Below, one piece after another: positions 57,301 through 64,000 of a stretch of DNA of 64,000 bases. Both the position numbers and the translations under genes were made by a program. This DNA is from Cordilura impudica. Lineage: Eukaryota > Arthropoda > Insecta > Diptera > Scathophagidae. The first letter of the stretch is position 1; every line of letters starts with the position of its first letter. The stretch covers positions 220,502,868 through 220,566,867 of the forward strand of contig OY821518.1 in the NCBI GenBank assembly GCA_963682025.1. Direction: 5' to 3'. Below the pieces are notes generated by a model. It had not been told where the DNA came from, made no database searches, and saw nothing but the letters and a program-made list of their open reading frames with translations.

Positions 57301-58881
57301 TTTAAACGAATTCAAAATGCTCCTCTTGAATGCTAATGGCATTACAAACTTTTCTAAATTGAAACAATTTGAGCTATTAATTGAACGAGAAAATATTAAA
57401 ACAGCATCTTCAAATGAAACATTTTTTTCAGAAAATCGTAGACCCTATTTTAAAAATTATTATTTACATAGAAATGACAGAACAGATGCAAGATGAGGAG
57501 GAGTTGCTCTATTAATCTGTCGCACAAGGCTGAAGTCCTGGCAAATACATTTGTCCAAGCAAATAACCTCACTTCGAACTACAGCCACTCAGCGGATATA
57601 TTAATAAGCACAACAAAAATAATTTTAAGAAAGAAAATCCTAGTTCTGAATCAGCAATTTATACATCTTTTGAAGAAGTAGCGAATTTGCTCTCATCAAT
57701 AAAAACCTCAAAATCCAGTGGTTTTGTCAATTTTCCCTACCTGTTTTTAAAGAAACTGCCAATCTCTAAAATTACTGGTTATAATATTTATCAGCTGCAT
57801 CAAACTCAATTATTCCCCAAACCATTTCAAAAATGCTAAGGTTATAGCCATAAACAATCCTAGTAAGCCAAAAAATAACCCAAACAGCTACAGACTTATT
57901 AGTCTATTAAGTAACTTAGGTAAAATATTTGAAAAAATACTACATTCGCGTCTTAGTGAATTTGTAACCACGAATTCTATTGTTGCAAAAGAACAATTTG
58001 GATTAAAAAAATAGGATAGCATTACTCACCAAATAAACATAATTAAAAATCAAATAATCACCAATAAGAACAACAAACGTTCAACGGGTCTAATATTGCA
58101 AAAGCGTTTGACACCGTTTGGCATAATGGCCTAGTATTTAAACTTCTTGATGCAAATATAATAAAATACGTATGCAAATTTATTTATTTATTATACATAT
58201 TTATTTAATGAAACATCATCTCCAAAAACCATTACCACAGGGTTACCTCAAGGATCAGTCTTGGCGCCATTGCTTTACTCGATAAATGCATCCGATTTTA
58301 AAGTCCCGAAGTATATGAAAATTGCTTATTACGCAGATGATACTGCGTTAATCTCTTCAAACAAACTTACAAGTGCACTCCTGAAGAAAATGGAAAAGGG
58401 AGTTGTAAAATGCAGTAAATATTTTCACAAATGGAAAATCAAAATTAATCCAAACAAGACCCAAGCAATAATTTTTCCATTCAACAAATCTCCCAAAAGA
58501 CTGCCAAGACGTCATCTTCTTATTGGAAATAATACCATAAATGTACTTGACGATGTCAAATATCTTGGACTCGCCTTGGACGGAAACCTTATTTTAAACA
58601 ACATATTATGGCTACGTGCCAAAAAGCTGTAAAATCATTCAAATCATTATGGCCACTACTAAATGGAAGGTCATTTCTAAACCCCAAAAACAAAAATCTA
58701 CTTTTCAATAGTGTTATAAGGCCAATATTAACATACGCGTGTCCTATTTGGAGTGGCGCTGCCAACTGCCACCTAAAATGCTTAAAAATTATACAAAACG
58801 AATGTCTTAAAATGACAAATAAAATGCGCTGGAGTTATTCTACAAATTTTCTTCATGAAGAAACAGGTTATGAAAAAATTA
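57287..58881 (+). pseudogene. Jockey-like ORF2 (endonuclease-RT), broken
   Basis: The ATG at 57287 overlaps the ORF1 stop by 14 nt. The endonuclease start (MLLLNANGITNFSKLKQFEL) runs to about 57490, then most of the endonuclease is deleted. RT pieces follow: SYRLISLLSNLGKIFEKIL (57890), KEQFGLKK (57990), KAFDTVWHNGLVFKLLD (58105), TGLPQGSVLAPLLYSINASD and YYADDTALISS (58261-58360), INPNKTQAIIFPF, VKYLGLALD, and AYACPIWSG-type AACPIWSG region (58740). Stops and frame changes are many. The frame is cut at 58881 by the long-TIR transposon and appears to resume at 62332 for 19 codons to a TAA at 62388-62390 (inference). Confidence 0.85.
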
Positions 58882-59498
58882 CACAAGGGAACAATGGTTC
58901 TGTTGATTAAGAACTGAATATTGTTTTTAAGGTTATTTGGGACGCTGAATCCAAATCTGCCCTTGGTTTTTTTCTATCAGCTCGACTTTTCGAGATATAC
59001 CGTTATGTTCAAAATTAAGGCACTTCCGCTACATATATTGGAATAACTTGAAAACGGATCACCATATTAAATTAAAAAAAAAAATTACGAAACTCGCAAA
59101 CAATATTCTCTTAAAGCCGTGCTTACTTTGTTTTTAAATTTTCCAAGCAGTTTTAGAGATATCGTTCAAGTTTTGAAAAAAAATTAAAATTTTTTAAAAA
59201 AAAACATTTTTTTTTGTTTTTTAAAAATTCCTAAAAAATAAAAATGGGACAAAAATCACAGTTTTGGTCTACAAGCGGTTAGTTAAATATATTTCGAATA
59301 AAATGAGCTTTATCTCATTGCAATCGGTGCACAACTTTTGATTTTGTTCACGATTTACTGAATTGATATAAATCGCGATTTCCATACAAAAATAACATTT
59401 TCTAATGTGTAAGTGTTTGTATGTAATAAGTTAGTTTTTTATGATTCTAAGAATTAAAAAAATTAAGTAATAAAAAAAGATTATTTCATTTTTATGGT
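58882..59498 (+). repeat. Left long inverted repeat
   Basis: Pairs with 61703-62328 on the minus strand. The outer 90 bp (58882-58974) is less conserved between arms, apart from the first 13 bases; from CTCGACTTTTCGAGATATAC inward to TTTCATTTTTATGGT only scattered differences are seen. It contains a short palindrome CTCGACTTTTCGAG. Confidence 0.92.
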
Positions 59499-59846
59499 TG
59501 CGGTAGCAAACTCATAACGCCTATAAATTTTATTGTCCCTTTATGACACCTAGTCAGTTCACAGTCAATTAAAGAGAAAAAAGAAAAGTCCACTTGTTTT
59601 TATTGATGTGTGGTTTACCGTTGGTAACGGATGATTTTTTAAAGGAATTCCCCTGAACACATGTGTTCATTCATAAGTGACTGTCAATAAAATTGTGTAT
59701 ATAGTTTTTTTTGGTACTTCAGTAAAAAACTACTAAGTATTTATATGGGTTCATTCAACCAATTTTTCTCATTCAACAAGTGTTTACGAAAGCGAAAAGT
59801 ATAACGACAGAAAATATAAATCATTTTACATTGAACATTTAAACAG

Positions 59847-59884
59847 TCAACACAAAACAGTTCAATTTTGTTCCCGTGTGTTAT
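59847..59884 (+). promoter_or_regulatory. Internal copy of right terminus, before start codon
   Basis: TCAACACAAAACAGTTCAAT and the following TTTGTTCCCGTGTGTTAT match 62294-62332, the extreme right end, with about three differences. It ends 45 bp before the transposase ATG. A terminus-like site in a transposase leader could bind the transposase and repress the gene, or mark an alternative end; this role is inferred. Confidence 0.6.
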
Positions 59885-59929
59885 TTATTGAAAATTGTGT
59901 TACTTTGATATATACTTCAAAATTGTGCA

Positions 59930-61621
59930 ATGGCTACGTCAAGAAACACCTGTAAAATCAATCCCAACTATTTTTGTAACATATGTGGCGAATACACGTT
60001 TATAAAAAATAGAAAAAGTGTGTCAGATTTTATTAAAAAAATTTATTTTGACTACTTCGGATTTACCATGGAAACCCGTGACAAGTACTGGATTCCTAAT
60101 ACTGTATGTAAAAACTGTGTAGAGTATTTAAGGTTATGGGCAAACAAGCAACGGACCCACTTCAAGTATAAAACACCAATGATCTGGCGGGAACCTTCGA
60201 ATCATTATGATGATTGTTATTTTTGCGCTGTCAACATAACAGGCATTAATAAAACAAACCGGTCTAAATGGATTTATCCTAACGTGTTGTATATTACCCA
60301 ACCAGTCCTGTACTCTAGTGAGGATTCAGAACCACAACCATCTACATCTACACACAATTTCCACGACTTACGACAAAATGTTCCTTCACCAATTTCTGAA
60401 TTTGGATCAGATGACTTGCATTTAGATATTTCTTCTGAACGCGAGCAATTTAATCAGGAGGAGCTTAGTGATTTAGTGAGAGACCTTGGACTTTCTAAAA
60501 AAGCATCTGAAATTCTTGCTTCTCGATTAAAGCAAAAAAATCTGTTAACCCAAGGAACAACAATTTCATACTACCGTAACAGAGAAAAAAACTTACTTCC
60601 ATTCTTTTCCAAAGACGATGAATTTGTTTATTGTTCAGATGTTCCTGGTTTAGTAACAGCGATGGGATTAGAGGAGTATGATCCAAATGACTGGCGACTA
60701 TTTATAGATTCTTCTAAACGCAGCCTAAAATGTGTACTTCTGCATAACGGTAATAAATTGGGTTCGTTGCCCATTGCACATTCAACTAAAGCTAAAGAAG
60801 AATATTCTACAATTGCCTTAGTTATAAATAAAATAAAGTACAACGAACACCGCTGGCTAATTTGTGTGGATCTAAAAATGGTGAATTTTCTTCTAGGCCA
60901 ACAAGGAGGCTACACAAAATATCCGTGTTTCATTTGTTTATGGGATAGCAGAGCCAGATCTGAACACTGGAGTAAGAAAGACTGGCCTTCGAGGGAAGCT
61001 ATGGTTCCAGGAAACCACAATATAGTTAATCAACCACTTGTGCCCAGGGATCGCATAATACTGCCACCTCTCCATATCAAGCTAGGACTTATGAAACAAT
61101 TTGTCAAAGCTCTCAACAAGGACGGTGATTGTTTTAGATATATCAGTACAAAGTTCAACAATTTGAGTTCGGAGAAACTGAAAGCTGGCATTTTTGATGG
61201 CCCTCAAATCAAAAAATTAATCAATGATGAAAATTTTAGTAATTCCATGACAGATATTGAAAGAAATGCTTGGAATGAATTTGTTTGGATAGTGCGCAAT
61301 TTCCTGGGAAACAAAAAGGGTGAGCACTATTCGGACCACGTGGATAACATGTTGTCACATTTCAAGCAGCTTGGTTGTAATATGAGCATTAAGGTGCACT
61401 ACCTACACAGTCATTTGGATTGTTTCCCTGAAAATCTTGGAGACTTCAGTGAAGAACAAGGTGAACGTTTCCATCAAGATATCCGCACTATAGAGGAGCG
61501 GTACCAGGGTCACTGGGATAAGCATATGATGGCGGACTATTGCTGGAGCATTAAAACAAATCCCTCTAAACAAGGTTATTTAAGAAAATCTTATAAAAGA
61601 AAATTTTTCGATGAGTTGTAA
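59930..61621 (+). CDS. Putative DDE/RNase H-like transposase, unassigned family
   Basis: 563 residues from an ATG in good context (GTGCAATGGCT) to TAA. N-terminal zinc pairs: C16/C19, C60/C63, C96/C99, likely a DNA-binding module (FCNICGEYT, VCKNCVEYLRLW, DCYFCAVN). A Ser/Pro linker (residues 130-160, QPSTST) precedes the core: WRLFIDSSKRSLKCVLLHNG (D260, an RNase H strand 1-2 look), HRWLICVDLKMVNFLLG (D314), YPCFICLWDSR (C333/C336), LPPLHIKLGLMKQFVKAL, and SEEQGERFHQDIRTIEERYQ (E512). The acidic triad is my proposal. From memory, closely similar uncharacterised proteins are common in insects. It lies between long inverted repeats with no other gene, so cut-and-paste transposition is the likely role. 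No break is seen. Confidence 0.85.
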   Translation: MATSRNTCKINPNYFCNICGEYTFIKNRKSVSDFIKKIYFDYFGFTMETRDKYWIPNTVCKNCVEYLRLWANKQRTHFKYKTPMIWREPSNHYDDCYFCAVNITGINKTNRSKWIYPNVLYITQPVLYSSEDSEPQPSTSTHNFHDLRQNVPSPISEFGSDDLHLDISSEREQFNQEELSDLVRDLGLSKKASEILASRLKQKNLLTQGTTISYYRNREKNLLPFFSKDDEFVYCSDVPGLVTAMGLEEYDPNDWRLFIDSSKRSLKCVLLHNGNKLGSLPIAHSTKAKEEYSTIALVINKIKYNEHRWLICVDLKMVNFLLGQQGGYTKYPCFICLWDSRARSEHWSKKDWPSREAMVPGNHNIVNQPLVPRDRIILPPLHIKLGLMKQFVKALNKDGDCFRYISTKFNNLSSEKLKAGIFDGPQIKKLINDENFSNSMTDIERNAWNEFVWIVRNFLGNKKGEHYSDHVDNMLSHFKQLGCNMSIKVHYLHSHLDCFPENLGDFSEEQGERFHQDIRTIEERYQGHWDKHMMADYCWSIKTNPSKQGYLRKSYKRKFFDEL

Positions 61622-61702
61622 TTACATTGTAATATTTGTGTATTAAAATTTTTTATTTTTCTTTAAAATTCTCTTTTTGTGTTAAATTAAAAAGTATAGC
61701 TG

Positions 61703-62328
61703 ACCATAAAAATGAAATAATCTTTTTTTATTACTTAATTTTTTTAATTCTTAGAATCATAAAAAACTAACTTATTACATACAAACACTTACACATTAGA
61801 AAATGTTATTTTTGTATGGAAATCGCGATTTATATCAATTCAGTAAATCGTGAACAAAATCAAAAGTTGTGCACCGATTGCAATGAAATAAAGCTCATTT
61901 TATTCGAAATATATTTAGCTAACAGTTTGTAGACCGAAACTGTGATTTTTGTCCCATTTTTATTTTTTAGGAATTTTTAAAGAACAAAAAAAATGTTTTT
62001 TTTAAAAAAATTTTAATTTTTTTTTCAAAACTTGAACGATATCTCTAAAACTACTTGGAAAATTTAAAAACAAAGTAAGAACGGCTTTAAGAGAATATTG
62101 TTTGCGAGTTTCGGATTTTCTTTTTTAATTTAATATGGTGAACCGTTTTCAAGTTATTCCAATATATGTAGCGGAAGTGCCTTAATTTTGAACATAACGG
62201 TATATCTCGAAAAGTCGAGCTGAGAGAAAAAAACCAAGTTCAGATTTGAAATCAGCGACCTCAAATTAGTAAAAATTTGCTATAAATTTCAAATCAACAC
62301 AAAAAAAGTTCAATTTTGTTCCCTTGTG
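61703..62328 (-). repeat. Right long inverted repeat
   Basis: Reverse-complement partner of 58882-59498. The inner edge lies about 80 bp after the transposase stop, so the 3' UTR is short. Confidence 0.92.
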
Positions 62329-62390
62329 TTATCGATTTCAAAACACGAATTAATATCAATTACTTTGCCAACATTGAAAATTCCTCTTAA

Positions 62391-62747
62391 AAACTGATAG
62401 GAGAATGTAGAGAAATAACGTAGAATTAAAAAGAAATCACCAAATTGGAAATTATATACTTATAGAGGTCAATTATTTCTAAGAAACCTCCTATAAGCAC
62501 ATAAATATTGTCAGATAGTGTTTGAATCTATTAAATCATACAACGGGTTTTTCCTCCCATTTACCTTTAAAAATAAAATAAAAAATATTTAATATCTTTG
62601 AATCCTATATATTATTTGTTACAATATCTATATGAAAAGATAAAATCTCATATGTAACTAAATATAAAATTTGTAAAAATATGTAAATAAACGAAGATTA
62701 TATAATTGAAAAATTGAACAAGCTTTTACATACTATTCATACATTTA
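62391..62747. other. No recognised gene
   Basis: AT-rich spacer between the Jockey-like tail and the mariner. Nothing supportable. Confidence 0.5.
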
Positions 62748-63680
62748 ACGGGTGATTTTTTTGAGGTTAGGATTTTCATGCATTAGTATTTGACAGATCA
62801 CGTGGGATTTCAGACATGGTGTCAAAGAGAAAGATGCTCAGTATGCTTTGACATTTCATGCTTTGAAGCGGAACGATCTGCCACAACGTCTAATTTTCAG
62901 TGAATGGGCCCTAGAAAAGTTGGCAGAAAATCCGCTTTTTTATCGACAAATTTTGTTCAGCGATGAGGCTCATTTCTGGTTGAATGGCTTCGTAAATAAG
63001 CAAAATTGCCGTATTTGGAGTGAAGAGCAACCAGAAGCCGTTCAAGAACTGCCCATGCATCCCGAAAAATGCACTGTTTGGTGTGGTTTGTACGCTGGTG
63101 GAATCATTGGACCGTATTTTTTCAAAGATGCTGTTGGACGCAACGTTACGGTGAATGGCGATCGCTATCGTTCGATGCTAACAAACTTTTTGTTGCCAAA
63201 AATGGAAGAACTGAACTTGGTTGACATGTGGTTTCAACAAGATGGCGCTACATGCCACACAGCTCGCGATTCTATGGCCATTTTGAGGGAAAACTTCGGA
63301 GAACAATTCATCTCAAGAAATGGACCGGTAAGTTGGCCACCAAGATCATGCGATTTGACGCCTTTAGACTATTTTTTGTGGGGCTACGTCAAGTCTAAAG
63401 TCTACAGAAATAAGCCAGCAACTATTCCAGCTTTGGAAGACAACATTTCCGAAGAAATTCGGGCTATTCCGGCCGAAATGCTCGAAAAAGTTGCCCAAAA
63501 TTGGACTTTCCGAATGGACCACCTAAGACGCAGCCGCGGTCAACATTTAAATGAAATTATCTTCAAAAAGTAAATGTCATGGACCAATCTAACGTTTCAA
63601 ATAAAGAACCGATGAGATTTTGCAAATTTTATGCGTTTTTTTTTTAAAAAAAGTTATCAAGCTCTTAAAAAATCACCCGT
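62748..63680 (+). mobile_element. rosa-type mariner, internally deleted
   Basis: TA flanks (62746-62747 and 63681-63682) and inverted ends ACGGGTGATTTTTT define a 933-bp element. The leader (GATCACGTGGGATTTCAGAC...) is present but the first part of the gene is deleted. Catalytic spacing identifies the rosa (DD41D) branch of the Tc1/mariner superfamily. Both ends look intact. Confidence 0.92.
62857..63573 (+). pseudogene. Mariner DD41D transposase, N-terminus deleted
   Basis: The frame carries the catalytic domain: QILFSDEAHFWLNG (first Asp), WFQQDGATCHTARDS (second Asp) and PRSCDLTPLDYFLWGY (third Asp, in PLD). Counting from QQD to PLD gives 41 intervening residues, the DD41D signature. It ends RSRGQHLNEIIFKK then TAA. 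The N-terminal helix-turn-helix DNA-binding region is gone, and no in-frame ATG is present at the start: the leader joins directly to mid-gene sequence near 62855. The catalytic part has no stop, so the deletion is probably recent, but the protein could not work alone. Confidence 0.92.
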
Positions 63681-63682
63681 TA

Positions 63683-64000
63683 CTATATTTGGACTGCTAA
63701 TAAATGGATATAATAAACATACGCAAATGCAATTTGACCGAGATCTATTTGATAATTTTGATATGGCAATTAACTCGATCTTGTAGGAGTCATTTGTATG
63801 GGGACTAGGTCTGAACATGAACCGATTTTTACCAATTTCAATAGCGTTCATGCTATGGCCATGAAGCGTACATGCAAAATTTCATAAAAACATGTTCAAA
63901 TTTGCGACATGTAGTTTGGTTAAAAGGTTTACATAGACACACAGACGGATGGACGAACGGAAAAATGGTCGGACGGACATCGCTATGTCAACTCAGAAAT
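63683..64000 (-). repeat. HINE family A copy, runs off the window
   Basis: Contains the minus-strand middle blocks (CATTAATCAGTAGTCC-like, ATCTCGGTCAAATTG, ACCTAGTCCCCATACAAATGA, TTGAAATTGGT) and a GTCY run near 63940-63980. It begins immediately after the mariner TA; its 3' portion is not present left of the mariner. Confidence 0.85.

Larger units (their letters stand above)
58882..62328 (+). mobile_element. Long-TIR DNA transposon, apparently complete
   Basis: Inverted repeats of about 620 bp open with CACAAGGGAACA and are near-identical inward from about 58975. TTA flanks both ends (58879-58881, 62329-62331). The 3447-bp element encodes one 563-residue transposase. It is inserted in a Jockey-like ORF2; joining the flanks over one TTA restores an open frame. 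High identity between the repeats and an uninterrupted gene suggest recent activity. The broken relative is at 16907-20162. I cannot name the superfamily with confidence. Confidence 0.9.

Noticed and set aside
1..64000. CRISPR arrays, bacterial operons, plasmid or phage features
   Set aside because: No regularly spaced perfect repeats with unique spacers and no prokaryotic gene organisation; all coding signals are eukaryotic transposons.

Overview
This window is AT-rich eukaryotic DNA that is almost entirely made of nested transposable elements. The organism is most likely a fly (Diptera, probably a calyptrate such as a blow fly or house-fly relative). The evidence is many DINE-1/HINE-type repeats carrying (GTCY)n microsatellites, a rosa-type DD41D mariner, Jockey-like and other non-LTR retrotransposons, piggyBac-like and Transib elements, and lack of any operon-like layout. 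The species is inferred, not proven. I recognise no ordinary host gene and no CRISPR array. The only RNA-gene-like sequence is a tRNA-like SINE head at 21311-21381.

Layout. 1-5 kb: Helitron-like elements with an internal ~142-bp repeat array, framed by an inverted repeat, then a foldback element (4073-4676). 6.3-8.2 kb: a frameshifted RNase H-fold protein of a dispersed arthropod family. 11.3-14.0 kb: a complete but dead piggyBac-like element with TTAA duplications and 14-bp inverted repeats. 15-16.3 kb: more Helitron-like repeats. 16.6-21.2 kb: a dead non-LTR retrotransposon split by a long-inverted-repeat DNA transposon, which itself holds a HINE copy and a dead transposase. 21.2-23.6 kb: a tRNA-headed SINE and a 5'-truncated Jockey-like element. 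24-27.8 kb: four HINE copies, two in tandem. 28-29.4 kb: another dead reverse transcriptase. 29.8-35.6 kb: a second piggyBac-like relic interrupted by an apparently intact Transib (30984-34831). 35.6-38.4 kb: no recognised element. 38.4-39.1 kb: an endonuclease fragment. 39.8-44.3 kb: one HINE interrupted by a second HINE-like family. 44.9-54.2 kb: HINE copies and a degraded second Transib. 56.3-62.4 kb: a Jockey-like relic split by an apparently intact long-inverted-repeat transposon (58882-62328) encoding a 563-residue transposase. 62.7-63.7 kb: an internally deleted DD41D mariner. The window ends inside another HINE copy.

The two loci that look able to act are the Transib (673-residue RAG1-like transposase, heptamer-type ends, perfect CGGCG duplication) and the long-inverted-repeat transposon at 58.9-62.3 kb. 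The latter has a broken relative at 16.9-20.2 kb with homologous protein but different terminal sequence. I cannot place this family in a named superfamily, and it is my best candidate for an undescribed system. Insertions give a relative order: piggyBac-like relic before Transib; Jockey-like relic before the long-inverted-repeat element; HINE family A before HINE-like family B at 40 kb.
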